A DNA stretch of 64,000 nt from Chaenocephalus aceratus (taxonomy: Eukaryota; Chordata; Actinopteri; Perciformes; Channichthyidae), in contig JAMFTG010000044.1 in the NCBI GenBank assembly GCA_023974075.1, positions 372,001 through 436,000 of the forward strand. The letters run 5' to 3'. The position numbers were made by a program, and so were the translations under genes. This document shows, one piece after another, positions 11,453-23,440 of this stretch. Each line of letters begins with the position of its first letter. Positions within the stretch are counted from its first letter, which is position 1. The notes below the pieces were generated by a model. That model was given only the letters and a program-made list of their open reading frames with translations. It was not told the origin of the DNA and made no database searches.

Positions 11453-11514
11453 ATACAGTGGCCGATCTGCTCGGCCACTGTATGAGTAATTAATAATAAT
11501 AATAGATTTAATTT
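11419..11514. repeat. near-perfect palindrome, 44-47-bp arms
   Basis: Left arm 11419-11465 and right arm 11471-11514 are exact inverted copies, except that the left has one more TTA unit. The spacer is 5 nt (TCTGC). The inner arm sequence is AATTACTCATACAGTGGCCG. The left arm is the end of a LINE tail while the right side lacks the rest of the LINE. Confidence 0.9.
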
Positions 11515-13611
11515 AAACCGGCATACCTGTCTTTATGATTCTGTTCTAAAGACAAGAACAAATAATATATATATATATAAAAACATGTTTAACTCGAAGG
11601 GCTTGGAGCGGCCCTAAAACTAGGTGGTGCAGTAACAAAAAACACACATGCTCACTCGGAGAAGAGCGCTATGTGGACACGAGCCCTAAAGCTGCACCAA
11701 CACATAACTGTTTGGTTCACCCTCACTATCCTTTTTCGCAGCCCTTTTCCAAACCCCCGGCGCCCCACCTGTCCAGCAACAAACGGCAAACTGCCACTCA
11801 GCCAGGCAGTTAGTCCATTCGTTGTTTACACAATAAAGCCAGCCAATATTAAACTAGTCAGGTCAAATAAACAAGTGCATTTATTTACCATCCAAACGGT
11901 CAGTGGACCCTCTCGATGGGTCGGTCAGATATTCATCGAGTGAAGGACAATTTCTCGCCCTTTCTCATCGCTCAATCAGCGTGAGGGAGGTCTGTGCTGT
12001 GACTGACGGATGCATCCACCCACATGCTCCCCGGACACAATCAGCCACCGCCAGACCACATGGACTGACCAGAGTGCTGCAGATTAACAAGACCAGCAAT
12101 CTGTGTGTGTGTGTGTGTGTGTGTGTGTTCCCTCGGTTTGGTGACACACAGTCGATGAGCCAGAGAGCATGTGGATGCAGAGATAACGGTTGCTGAGTTA
12201 CGGCAAGAGGCAAGAGATCCTGCTGGAATTACTAGAGTGCACGTGTGAGTTTGTGGATACAATCCTTGTGTGTGTGTATGTGCTTGTGCTACACAATGGG
12301 AACCCCTGAGGAGAGCAACTAAATGTTTTATGGGACGATTGTGTTCAAAAGTTGCGGTGACGTGAACAGGGCTGCACGATTTGCAACTCAATTCGTGATG
12401 TTAGCAGATGTAAACACTTAAACTATGGAAGACGTTTGAGCTACTTTGTCTTCTTCATTAAGTGCATAACAAAATAATGATACAGTTTATTTATGTTTAA
12501 GAGCATCTTGATACACAGCGAGACATGTACTGTTAGCATCATTGTTGTCAACATGTTATCGAAAAACCCCTAATAATTGCCGCACAACCGAGCTTCAAAT
12601 CCACGCACAACCGTTATTGATATGTCAGAGCAAAGACGGGATGTGCAAAGACATACATGTTTATATAATTGCCTATGAAGTTGCAACAGCCAGACTCTTG
12701 TCTCATTGTCTCCATCGAAATCAGTCGCATTGACCCGAAGACACATCTTGAGTTGTATACACGGTTGGAAAGAGGAGAGTCCTAGCTTCTGATGATATCA
12801 GGATTGTGTTGTTCTCCAAATATTAAGCGAAATATGTCACATTATATAATGACTGTCACAGAGTCCTCATTTTGAGAACAAGGCCTTTAAAGTTTCCTCT
12901 CTCTGGAATTCATCGATCTGATTGGTTATCAGCAAATGATCAAAATACTACGGAGGGAAGATATTTTCGTTTGGAGGGGAAGCTCGTGAGTGTGTGTGTA
13001 TACGTGTGTGCGTTTGTGTATTTTTGCGTTTGTGTGTATTGTGTTTGTTTCCCGGGGAAAACCTTCACGAGAAACACCGGCTGTTGTTGTGCCTGCTGTG
13101 GCGTTAAATTACTCCGTTCTCCGCTTGTAATTATGCCGTTACAAGCTTCAAAGTTATATTTATCATCTGAATTTGCCGAAACAAGTTTAATATTCTGAAA
13201 GCCAAGACTCTGTTAATTTAAATCAGATGAAAACAAACTGTAACGGACCCTGCCGTGTTATCTATGATCACTTTACTCTTACGTTCATAATGTCAGCCGG
13301 AGGGAGGGGGGCGGCGCTGCTGGAAGAGCAGAGAGCGAGTGGGAGGTGCCTGTCTTCGTCCCTTCACAAGCTTCAAAAATGTACTTATCGTGTGATTTTG
13401 GAAATAAAAGTTTCATATTCTGAAAGCCAAGACTTGGTTTGTTTAAAATCAAACAAAACACCCGAACCCTGAAAAAATAGTTTTTTACGTAAATCCACGT
13501 TTATTTTGAAATGAGCCGTTGAGACTTCCGACTGATTTCGATAGAGAGGGTCACATATATGTTTTATATATTTCAAATGGAGAGTAACATACCATGTATT
13601 GTACTTTTTCT
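11515..13611. other. mostly unrecognised sequence with GT tracts
   Basis: No gene seen. Contains a TG microsatellite at 12102-12128, further GT-rich DNA at 12265-12290 and 12985-13050, a hAT-like terminus CAGGGCTGCACGAT near 12369, and a diverged direct repeat of about 90 bp (13140-13225 and 13362-13452). Confidence 0.4.
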
Positions 13612-14226
13612 AGTGCTGTCAATCGATTACAATGTTTACATCCCGTCTGGACTACTGCAATGGAGCCTGTCGGGGTTCCCAGCAAAACCCTGGATAGGCT
13701 CCAATACGTCCAGAACTCTGCCGCCAGGCTTCTCACCCGCACCAAGCCGTGGCACCACATCACCCCCCCCCCCCCCTCATCCACCTCCACTGGCTGCCGG
13801 TCAAGTCCCGGATTCAATACAAAACACTCCTCCTCACGTACAAGTCCCTCCATTCCCTCGCCCCCAGTACTTATCGGACCTCCTCCATCCCTAACACCCT
13901 TCTCGGAGTCACAGGCCTGCTCTCCATCCCCCGCTCTTGCTCCGACCGGTTGGCGGACAGGGCGTTCAGCGCTGCGGCCCCCACCCTCTGGAATGCACTT
14001 CCTGCTGAGATCCGTAATGCTGCCTCCCTGGACGTCTTCAAAGCATCACTAAAACACACCTGTTCACCCCGGCCTTCGGGCCCGAGCCCTTCCTGGTCCC
14101 CCGGCTTCCGTTATGTATGTCTTTGGTTTGCCCGTTGATTGTCTGTTTGTTTTGTTTGTCCACCATATACAGCGACCTTGGGTCCCTTGATAGGCGCTAT
14201 ATAAATATCATTTATTATTATTTATC
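13612..14226 (+). mobile_element. 5'-truncated L2/Rex1-type LINE fragment
   Basis: Across three frames the segment encodes SRLDYCNG, LDRLQYVQNSAARLLTRTK, IHLHWLPVKSRIQYK and FSAAAPTLWNALPAEIR, the standard C-terminal series of an L2/Rex1-type reverse transcriptase. It ends with CAGCGACCTTGGG...GGCGCTATATAAAT and a TTA run. At least two frameshifts separate the blocks; one lies at a run of C at about 13766-13777. The polymerase core is missing. Confidence 0.8.
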
Positions 14227-14923
14227 GTTGTATATACATTAATAAGAGGCTTTACTTTATTACATGATTTCTGAATTACAGGCATCCATTTCTGGAGCGT
14301 AGCATCGACCAACCAGCTGGGATTCCCCTCTGTATAATGTGTGCAGCAAAAGGCTTACTTTGCGAGCACTATCTGTTCCCACAGTGGGATAGGCCTGTTG
14401 GTGGCAGCACAACAAGCAGTAAGCCCATATTGACATATCATCTTCCCAATTTGGTGACAATGTAATGCTACCCCCCTTGCTATCTGTCTCTGATTCGTTG
14501 CACGTTGAAATAATTTGAACTTGGACAAAAATGTCAAGCGATTTGGGACGTCGAGGGTAGCACCTCCGCAAAGTCCAGCTGCCCCGCTCTGTCCATAGAA
14601 AACTCAACAGCAAAGTATGCGCAGAGAAGTGTTACCACTGATCACGTGAATCCAGACGAACAATAACGATACACATAAGTCGTAATTCAGAGACAACCTA
14701 TGTGCCTGCTTTCTTCGGTGGACAGTCTGACTGTGTGTACGCTACTGATTCACTTGCCTTTCAGACAAGGAGGAAGCCAAGGGGTCCGAGGCCTGATGAT
14801 GATTGGGTCCTGATCACGCTCCATCACATTCAGAGCCAATGTAAATCATCCATGGCATGTATTGGTGTGTCTGCACTGCCCCGCCAACGTTCAGTTCTCT
14901 GTGTGACATGATGGACAGGCTAA
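14227..14923. other. no recognised feature; one unidentified minus frame
   Basis: A 117-codon minus frame (14260-14613) is open and fairly cysteine-rich but matches no family I can name. I leave it uncalled. Confidence 0.3.
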
Positions 14924-15128
<205 letters not shown>

Positions 15129-15701
15129 GGAATTACATCTTGCTGTCCTGACAGTCCCAGTTAGCATGAGCTGTCCTGCCTTAATTAAGCAAAGTAGAGT
15201 TGTGGTGTGAGAGGGCCATTCCCCCCGTCTGTTCTAAAGCTACTTATCATTATGGTTTCAAGGCCAACGATTAAGAGGACACATTCAGATTAAGTATTGA
15301 GGTCAGTACCAGAAATATGTTCCATCGTCATCAATACAATTTCGCTGATCTTTTAATTGAAACCACAAGATGGGAAACATCAAAGAAACCCATAACAACA
15401 GATGGAAGTGTCGTCCACGTATTAACAGATGTGTTGAACCACATGCCTGTGGGTTTATTTGCATACATTTGTGTCCAGGGGTGGTAGCCCCCATTTCAAA
15501 CCTGTCAAAATATGTGCGTGCTTTTGTTTGCAAGAAAACTAGGTCTCCTGCACCTGCTGAGGGGTTTCCACAGGATGCGTGTGCCTGGCGGATACATACT
15601 GATTCTTGTATGTGAGGGAGAGGAATGTATAATTACCTGGGAGTCTTTACATGAAGGTGAAAACATCTGCACAGTGGCTTCACCAGAGAACTGTTCACAG
15701 T
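15129..15701. other. no feature recognised
   Basis: Short overlapping frames only; no splice-flanked exon or repeat end seen. Confidence 0.4.
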
Positions 15702-16274
15702 GTTAGAAATTAAATCAATGTTTTATGGCATAATGTACCTTAACATACCGTCAGTTTAAATGCTATTTTATTCTGGAAAAAAACCAGAAGTTCCTCAATA
15801 CCAAGCTTTTATTCTGAAAATCCGTCATGGCGACATCCGGGACTACCGCCCATTAGTATCATAAAAGTGGCTATTGACGCCGTTAACATGTGTTACATAT
15901 AAAGTTATGAAAGAGATAAGGAGGAGAAAAGGCATGTGGAAGTAAGCAATGAATGTAAAATGTGGAAATCCTCTGTTTAACGCGATATCGGACACGAACG
16001 AGGGGGGAAGTCCCCTACGTCACAACAGCTCACAGAGAGGAGGAGCGAACAGCCAGCAAGCGGGAAAGACGAATGCTTGTAAGCTCTCTTCTGCACGGCC
16101 AGCACCACGGAGAGGAAGCTGCAGCTTTCTCTCCTGACTGAACAATATCCTGCTTGTAACATTACCGCGCTTTTTATTAATTAAAGTACCAATTTTGAAC
16201 CTTCTCAGAGACTCCATTTAGTCTCCTTTTTAAGCGTCTTACCTGGACGCGAGAAAAACGAACACAGCATAACA
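15702..16274 (+). mobile_element. solo LTR, family copy 3 (short form)
   Basis: Begins TGTTAGAAATTAAATC and ends GCATAACA. It is nearly identical over its length to 39643-40237 and lacks about 200 bp of the middle present in the long form at 1926-2715. The flank is ACAG on the left; on the right ACAG follows if the last A is shared. Confidence 0.7.
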
Positions 16275-18029
16275 CAGTATAATGTGGTGGAATGAAGTTA
16301 TGGAAGGGACTCTGTCTTCATGTGTATGTGCAACTCGGGATGGCTTTTCACATGTATTGTAAATAAACAATTAAGCCTATAATTGCTGTGAAGTATTGGA
16401 CGCTGGTGCCCAAATACATACAGCTTATCAAATCATGTAAACAATTAGAAGGGCACTCGGAGATAGCAGGCACCAGCCAAGGCCCAATGTTTACTAGAAT
16501 GAGAAATAGGTTTGCTGTAAATCGGGTGTTCTTTCTTGGCCCGTGCTGCCGCCGAGGTTCATTGAAATCGGGCTTTTGTTTTTTCTAGTGTTGTTAATCA
16601 ATTGGGAAGAATGTCTTAATAGTTAAAAACTAGTATTCCCTGTATGTTGTGGGCAGATAAAAGAAATACCTGTGTGGTGTTGTAATAAAGAAAAACATAA
16701 ACCCAACGTTTTTCCATGTGGAAATTACAGGAAATAGCTTAGCTACTACTTGGTTGTGATTAATTTGCATACTTACTTCTTTTTACGCATGAAGGTTTCG
16801 TGGATTTACGGGCAATTTTAGCAATCAGAACAACACCACAATCAGAGGTAATAAGAAAATCAGAGTTTCCATTTGTAATAACAAAGCATTTATTGTGTGT
16901 ACTTGTAGAGCCGTACCACTACCTTGAGAAAAGACAAAAGACAGTAACCAAAACAACCTATCCAGTCAGAGCATGAATATTTCTCACATTTGCCTTTGCA
17001 CCAGATGAAGTAAAGAGAAGGCAGAAGACCGTGAACTCTGACACATAAAAACATCCTTCCTTTTTCATGGAGATGATTTCTAAAGGGAAAATAGAAACAA
17101 TGTGTTAGCAGCAGTTCCCTGTTGAACATCTCGAACACGTATGTGGAAGCCTCTGTACTAGACTTTACTTCTTTGCCTGTAGCAGCAGTTCGAGGGCTTT
17201 GTGGGCGTGCCCGTCCTTCTCCACTGCAGTCTTCCGGCTTCGCTCGGCACTGGTTGTTGGCTGGCACCCAAACTCTTTCTTCTTCAACAGGGCCTGTTTT
17301 CTGCGGGTCTTTTGTGGCTGCAGCGCGGATGTTCTTACAGAGGGCCTTGTCCACCGTGGAGAGCTTCACATTTTGATCCACTGATCATGATTCCATCGTT
17401 GAGGTCGACTAGAATAGATTGACATTGTTCAATGTTCCAAACTCTCATTGGTTTCTCACAGCGTCTCTGTATAGTCTGTGTATTCACTCTCTGTCCTACA
17501 CGGCTTGTTGGAGCTTTTAAAAAATTATTTTTGCAACAACAAAGAAAACAACTCTTTAATGTAGAATGAAGGAAGTCCAAGCTTCTGACTAAACCGTAAG
17601 CCCGGATAATCTACTTAAAAAAATAGTGGAAAGTGGTTGCCTTTAAACATTTAAGTAACGCATTATGAAAACTTGAGTAAACTAAACTTAAAATAATCAA
17701 GGACTTGAATTGTTATTTGAAGTTCAATGCACTTCGTGTGAAGTTGATTTTACTTAACATATTGTGTAATATCAATTGCTTTGCCCAATTATTTAACTTA
17801 GCATTTTGAGTTGAAAGTGGTTACATTTCGTATTTATATGTTTTATTCCGTCAACTACAAAAAAGACAATAATAAAGTTTTACCTTTTATTAAAACTTGA
17901 GTGTTTCATTTGGATACAAAGAAATTGAGCTTCCTATAAAACTGTGGCAAAAATATTGTACCATATATTTTCCTGAGAACATTTTCACATGAAACCATAG
18001 CAATCTCTCTATATATAATATATATTTAT
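16275..18029. other. no gene recognised; one unidentified minus frame
   Basis: A 163-codon minus frame (16890-17381) starts MDQNVKLSTVDKALCKNI and is lysine-rich in its first 70 codons, then becomes aromatic and cysteine-rich in a way that suggests non-coding sequence. It might contain a pseudo-exon but I cannot assign it. 17620-17960 is AT-rich repeat-like DNA. Confidence 0.3.
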
Positions 18030-18960
18030 TTAGAGCTCTGAAAAAAAAGAGACCTCTGTAAAATGATCAGTTTCTCTCGTTTTACTATTGGTAAAAACTG
18101 GATTAACATTTGTGTTTTATTCTATAAATTAATGACCGACAACATTTATCCAAACTCCAAATATTCTCATTTAAAGCGTTTATTTACAAAAAATACCAAA
18201 TGTTCAAAGAAACCAAAAAAGATGGAGTGTTTTCAGACTCGAATAGTGCAAAGAAAACTATTTAAAATTCCTTTTTCAACAACACAATACGAATGTTTTA
18301 ACATGGGAAGGGATCAGGACTCAATAATTGGTGGAATAACCCAGATGTTCAATGCCAGCTTTCATGCGGCTGCTCGGCACCACCTTTCATCACATTGCTG
18401 TTGGGTCACATATTGAGCCACTCCTGGCACAGAGACTCAGGCAGCTTGGCTTTGAGTGATGGCTTGAGACCATTCATATTCCTCTGGATCACATCTGGAT
18501 GGACCTGGCTGTGGGGCATTGTCCTGCTGGATAAACCCACCCTCAGCTCAGGTGTGAATGGAGGAAGACCAGATCAAGACCCTGTCATGGAACAGTTGGA
18601 ACCCACTGGATGTGATGCAGAGGAAGACGGGTGGTCACAAGCCATCAAACAAAAGCCGAGCTGCTTGAGTCTGTGTGCCAGGAGAGACATAAGTCACCCA
18701 GCAACCACGACGCATTGAAAGCTGTGATTGAAACATCGGGTTATTCCACCCAAATATTGATTCCTGAACCCTCCCTAAGTTCAAACAATTAGTATCGTGT
18801 TGTTTAATAATGAAGAACTTGTTTTCTTTGCGCCAGGGACCACCATTTTGGCTTATTGTAAATCCTATAGAAATGTTTTTTTACAAAATATTTCAGGTGT
18901 GGAAACCATGGGATCTGACATGAGAAATCATGTTGTCAGTAGTTTATAGAATAAAACACA
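18030..18960 (-). mobile_element. Tc1-like transposon remnant
   Basis: I recognise the sequence from the widespread teleost Tc1-type element: AGAGCTCTGAAAAA near the left end, GGTGGAATAACCCAGATGTTC at 18330 and the CCACTCCTGGC...GCAGCTTGGC block at 18420-18460, all in minus orientation. The right part (about 18690-18860) repeats the left part inverted, giving long terminal inverted repeats. Most of the transposase, including the DDE core, is deleted. Confidence 0.6.
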
Positions 18961-19074
18961 AATGGAAATGCCAACAAGCTGATAGGTCAAACAGTGAAAA
19001 CATGCAACACAATGCAAGATGGAAGCCTAAAATACTTGTCATGTGTAACAGTAGCCAACTTTTCAGAACCCGCT

Positions 19075-20437
19075 TCACAATGTAAGCTGATTTCTCAAAG
19101 TCTGCATTTTGGGTGCCAGCTCAACTTCACAAAGTCTTAACATCACCTGCTGCGCAAAGTGGAAAGTGTTTCTCATGCACTTTGGGTACTCCAGTTGCAG
19201 GGCATGAATGAGTCCGAACAAAACACAGACGGCCTGAGGCAGGTCAGCCGGTCCATCCATCACCACGTTCCCCTCCAAGACGATTGGCCACGCTGGATGG
19301 GTTGAGCTGAGGATGTTCTCCGGCACAGAGTGGAGTTTGACTGTCCACCTCCTGACAGCCGCATCCTAACAGAGAAATAAAGAGATTGACTTAATTCTAC
19401 ATCGTAATAAATAAAAGGACAATCTGGGCCTTACGTCAGACGCCATAACTGGATCTGTACATTACAAGTACTAGTTGCAAATTGTGCACCAAATATGATG
19501 CAGACAATCTTCATTATTCACCTACAACATATTTGGTGTTCGGGTCAAATTTACCCGATTTCCCGAGTAAAAAAATATATATATCCGGATATTTTTGTTC
19601 AACCTGAAACTCCATGGGGCTTATTTATTGTGAAGGACATGTGGAATTATTTTAATGTACACACATACACACACACACACGTTTGAACCTGTTTTCCCTT
19701 GGTCTTTACCCTTTGTAGTGTGTGCACAAAACTATTCCAGAACATTATAAACATGTTAACGAACTGTCCCCCTCGCACCTGCACGCCGGAGGAAGGACTA
19801 ACAGACACATAACCTCACATTACGGTGTCTAGAGCAGAACTACAATTATCTACCAGCAAAATGGCCAAAATATATGTATTTTATGAATAGTGACAGTAAA
19901 TTGTTTATATTTGCTTTGTGTTTATATCCGTTCTGTCTTTTATTTGGATGTTTCATCATCTATAAGCATTTCACAGCCTAACACTTGGATGTGTGGTTCT
20001 TGTGTTTCAATTGCTGTTAAATTGCTATATTTCCTCGAAGGCTTTGATTATTATAAGACAAAGATTACAAATAATAACATTAATGAAAACAAATGAATTT
20101 GCATTTTAAATGTAAACCTAGTTTTTCTAAATTACATTTGTATTGACACTTCCATTGTTCAATTTGATCCAGCAAAGAGTATTTATCATATTTCATTTAT
20201 ATTGTTGGTGAATTAGTTAAAGACAATATATAAAATGAATTGTGTAAGTTAGTTCCGTATTTTTTTAAACCCTGAAATATGTCCCGGGTCAATTTCACCC
20301 AACAATTACCAAAGGGTGCAAAATGTGAACAAGGGTTAACGTAACTTACGGTGCAGGTCTTGAAGAAGGCAGAAGGCCCCCAAGATGATTGGCAGTCCCC
20401 GAACACAAAGGCATCTGATGTCTGTTGGCTCAGTGGT
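19075..20437 (-). pseudogene. SAMD3-like gene, last two exons (broken copy)
   Basis: The terminal exon is 19075-19365: a CTGTTAG acceptor is followed by an open frame with VPENILSSTHPAWPIVLEGN, LPQAVCVLFGLIHALQLEYPK and a stop at 19075-19077. The preceding exon, 20350-20437, has a CTTCCAG acceptor and GTAAGT donor and encodes TDIRCLCVRGLPIILG before a frame slip; the expected continuation ending in FFKTCT is in another frame. This pair is the C-terminal module of a multicopy teleost family often annotated as sterile alpha motif domain-containing protein 3-like. The same module occurs on the plus strand at 53659-54027. Upstream exons are not found before the minisatellite at 20604, so this looks like a broken partial copy. 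Molecular function of the family is unknown to me. Confidence 0.55.
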
Positions 20438-20471
20438 CTGGAAGATAGTCAGTGATTACCACAGCATGTTA

Positions 20472-20496
20472 ATACTTTGGGGGGCCCCCAAAGTAT
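20472..20496. repeat. palindrome at the start of the inverted minisatellite units
   Basis: ATACTTTGGGGGG and its complement meet here (one G/C short). Units to the right as far as 20521 read in the opposite sense to the main array. Confidence 0.8.
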
Positions 20497-20535
20497 AATG
20501 GCTCCCCCCAAAGTATCATTTGTGTGTTTTTTGTT

Positions 20536-20602
20536 TTTTTTTACTCAGTGAGCACTCATTGCATTTGCATTGGTGGCAATGAGTGCTCGGTGAGTAAAAA
20601 AA
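20536..20602. repeat. 27-bp-arm hairpin between inverted minisatellite units
   Basis: 20536-20562 and 20576-20602 are inverted copies with one mismatch (core ACTCAGTGAGCACTCATTGC) around a 13-nt spacer. It lies exactly where the minisatellite units change orientation. Confidence 0.85.
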
Positions 20603-20603
20603 A

Positions 20604-21185
20604 CTTAAAAAACCATAAATTATACTTTGGGGGGGAGCCACCCATAAATGATACTTTGGGGGGAGCCACCCATAAATTATACTTTGGGGGGAGCCACCCA
20701 TAAATTATACTTTGGGGGGAGCCACCCACACATTATACTTTGGGGGGAGCCACCCACAAATTATACTTTGGGGGGAGCCACCCACATTATACTTTGGGGG
20801 GAGCCACCCATAAATTATACTTTGGGGGGAGCCACCCATAATATACTTTGGGGGGAGCCACCCACAATTATACTTTGGGGGGAGCCACCCACAAATGATA
20901 CTTTGGGGGGAGCCACCCATAAATTATACTTTGGGGGGAGCCACCCATAATGATACTTTGGGGGGAGCCACCCAAATTACTTTGGGGGGAGCCACCCAAA
21001 AATGATACTTTGGGGGGAGCCACCCACAATTATACTTTGGGGGGAGCCACCCACAATTATACTTTGGGGGGAGCCACCCACAATTATACTTTGGGGGGAA
21101 CCACCCATCAATGACTTTGGGGGGAGCCACCCATCAATTATACTTTGGGAGGAGCCACCCATCAATATACTTTGGGGGGAGCCAT
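20604..21185. repeat. minisatellite, about 27-bp unit with G6 block
   Basis: About 21 tandem units of the type TACTTTGGGGGGAGCCACCC plus a short variable AT-rich end. Unit length varies between about 24 and 29 bp because of the AT part. The glycine-rich and WGEPP frames on both strands are products of the repeat. Confidence 0.95.
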
Positions 21186-21349
21186 TAGGTAAACAGCCTC
21201 TATGGGCGCGAGTCCAGACCCACTTTGGAATCAAATGATGACGTCAGTGGGATTATCTCCTTTATCAACTCCTAAGCATCCCCGGGACAACATCACTAGC
21301 CCCGCCCTAAACAGCTGTGAATTTGAGCCCAATCAAGGACTACTACTAC

Positions 21350-21480
21350 TAGGTCGTCCTTAGACGAGTTTGCAAACGGGTTCGCCAATCCTCACGGTCC
21401 TCCATACACCCGGCCAGCTCTGTGGAGCTGTCCACCCCCACATCCTTCCTCAGCACCTCCACGTATGTTGGCGTGGGGCG
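21350..21480 (-). mobile_element. LINE ORF2 C-terminal fragment
   Basis: The minus strand encodes GRPTPTYVEVLRKDVGVDSS and LAGCMEDREDWRTRLQ, the C-terminal Arg/Trp-rich end common to several fish LINE reverse transcriptase proteins. No frame disruption within the short fragment. Clade not resolved. Confidence 0.5.
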
Positions 21481-21676
21481 CCCTCTTGGCCGGTACAGTG
21501 TTACTATGCAAATTCACTAGAATGCAGGAATTGAGAACAAAAATCAACATTTTTCACGGGGGGGGGCTGAAAACCCCTATCTGGTTAAGACTATCTGCAC
21601 CTCTTACTCTCGGTTAAAATTACCAAAAGCGAGGGTTAACACATTGCCTGCATTAGCCTGGGAGTGCTGCAGTTAA

Positions 21677-22780
21677 AGGTGGGGTACGTACTTTTGGAGA
21701 AACCAGCTCGAGTGCGCTAGAATTTGAAAATACACAACCGGGAAAAATCTGCCTCTTCCTTCAGACTTCCTCACAGCCCCTCCTCCAACACACACGAACG
21801 CGCACATGACCAATGAGGGCACGAGATCAGTTTGTGCACAGATGTAAGGCTGACCATGGGAGCTCTCAGGACACCTCCACTCTCAGGACACCTCCACTCT
21901 GAGGACACCTCCACTCTCAGGACACCTCCACTCTGAGGACACCTCCACTCTGAGGACACCTCCACTCTCAGGACACCTCCACTCTGAGGACACCTCCACT
22001 CTCAGGACACCTCCACTCTCAGGACACCTCCATTCTCAGGACACCTCCACTCTGAGGACACCTCCACTCTCAGGACACCTCCACTCTCAGGACACCTCCA
22101 CTCTGAGGACACCTCCACTCTGAGGACACCTCCACTCTGAGGACACCTCCACTCTCAGGACACCTCCACTCTCAGGACACCTCCACTCTGAGGACACCTC
22201 CACTCTCAGGACACCTCCACTCTGAGGACACCTCCACTCTCAGGACACCTCCACTCTCAGGACACCTCCACTCTGAGGACACCTCCACTCTCAGGACACC
22301 TCCACTCTCAGGACAGGAAGTGCATGCACGCTAAGAATTACAAAATAAAATCACACAGGCCGTGGGGGGACACCCGAGACCGGGCTATGTCCCCGTTAGA
22401 AGGAACCGGGTGAAATAGCCGAAAAAATAATAAAACCGGGGAAAAGTGAAAAAAAAAAAATGGCTAAGTCAACTTTTACGAGAACCAGGATGGGGGGTTC
22501 AAAAGGCCTGCCCAAGGCCGACCCAAAGTGCATGGTGAGCGGACTCATCGCCTCCGTGAGAGTGGAGGTGTCCTGAGAGTGGAGCCTGCAGGCCGACCCC
22601 TCTCAGGCTGACAGGCAGGTAGGCCATCCAGATAAAATGATTGGTCGTGCTTTTTACGGCGCTACGGCTTCCACAGATGAACATTTTGTATGTATTTATT
22701 GTCAAAGCATTTCATATGCATTGCTATCGGGATGTTAAGAGCATTCCATGGAATATAACAATAAATGACATACCCCACCT
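21677..22780. mobile_element. PB2: complete TTAA-flanked element carrying a minisatellite
   Basis: Terminal inverted repeats AGGTGGGGTA and TACCCCACCT are directly flanked by TTAA (21673-21676, 22781-22784), the target duplication of piggyBac-type transposons. The flanks rejoin as a single TTAA in the paralogous stretch at 23165-23220. Inside are the 17-bp minisatellite and a single inverted unit of it near 22555. No transposase. A second copy of the right part of the element occurs at 25079-25260. Confidence 0.85.
21868..22313. repeat. 17-bp minisatellite
   Basis: About 26 tandem units of AGGACACCTCCACTCT plus a variable C or G. The C and G variants are interspersed, which suggests unequal exchange or conversion. 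Confidence 0.95.
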
Positions 22781-22784
22781 TTAA

Positions 22785-23436
22785 GGGACGTTAATCAACA
22801 ACATCTGAAAACGTAATGTGGTGCTAATGTTAGCTAAATGGCGTCTCACCTGATGCAGTAGCACAAAGCAGCCGTCCAAGCGCCACCCTCCTCTCCCTCT
22901 GATGGAAGCCTGAGACAGCCTGTGGTGGCAGGGTTCTAGCGGCGTTCAATGTGGGGTGGTGTCCGACTCACACGACTAAAAGAAAGGTGACAAAAACAGC
23001 AACTGGGTGAAAATAAATCTACGTCTTTCAGTGAACACGAACAAGTGAAAAAAGTACAGCACTATCTGTTTAAAACTATCTGCACCTCGTAGCCTACTAT
23101 CGCTCAGTAAGAGTTAACAAAAGCGAGGGAAACACACATTGCCTGACTGCAGTAGCGTAGAAGTGCTGCAGTTAAGTGACGTAAATCAAATGAAAACTTA
23201 ATGCGGTCGCTATTAAGATCTAGATCCATCCGCGGGCTCCATGATCACACCGCGGGGACACAAACCATAACACGGTATATATCCTTGCTCAAATGAACAG
23301 TGTTGACAGCTCGTGTCATACGTAGGCCACCCTGCCATGGGGTGTTCTATCAAGGCTACCACTTCCATGCTAATGCAGCATACACACAGTACGGGGCAGC
23401 TACATTGTTAGAAGCTGTGATCAAATGTTGGGAAGA
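22785..23436. other. flank repeat of PB2; no gene seen
   Basis: 23066-23190 is a diverged copy of 21585-21676 plus 22781-22800, so the sequence around PB2 is itself repeated. A GTGAGACG donor-like site on the minus strand near 22850 has no supporting exon. Confidence 0.4.
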
Positions 23437-23440
23437 TTAA

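Noticed and set aside
16890..17381. 163-codon minus frame starting MDQNVKLSTVDKALCKN
   Set aside because: The first half looks protein-like, but I could not match it to any family and the second half looks non-coding; kept only as a note.
20516..21238. Repetitive WGEPP/GGSPQS-type proteins on both strands
   Set aside because: They are all translations of the tandem minisatellite, open because the unit lacks stops in several frames, with no start context or conserved extension.
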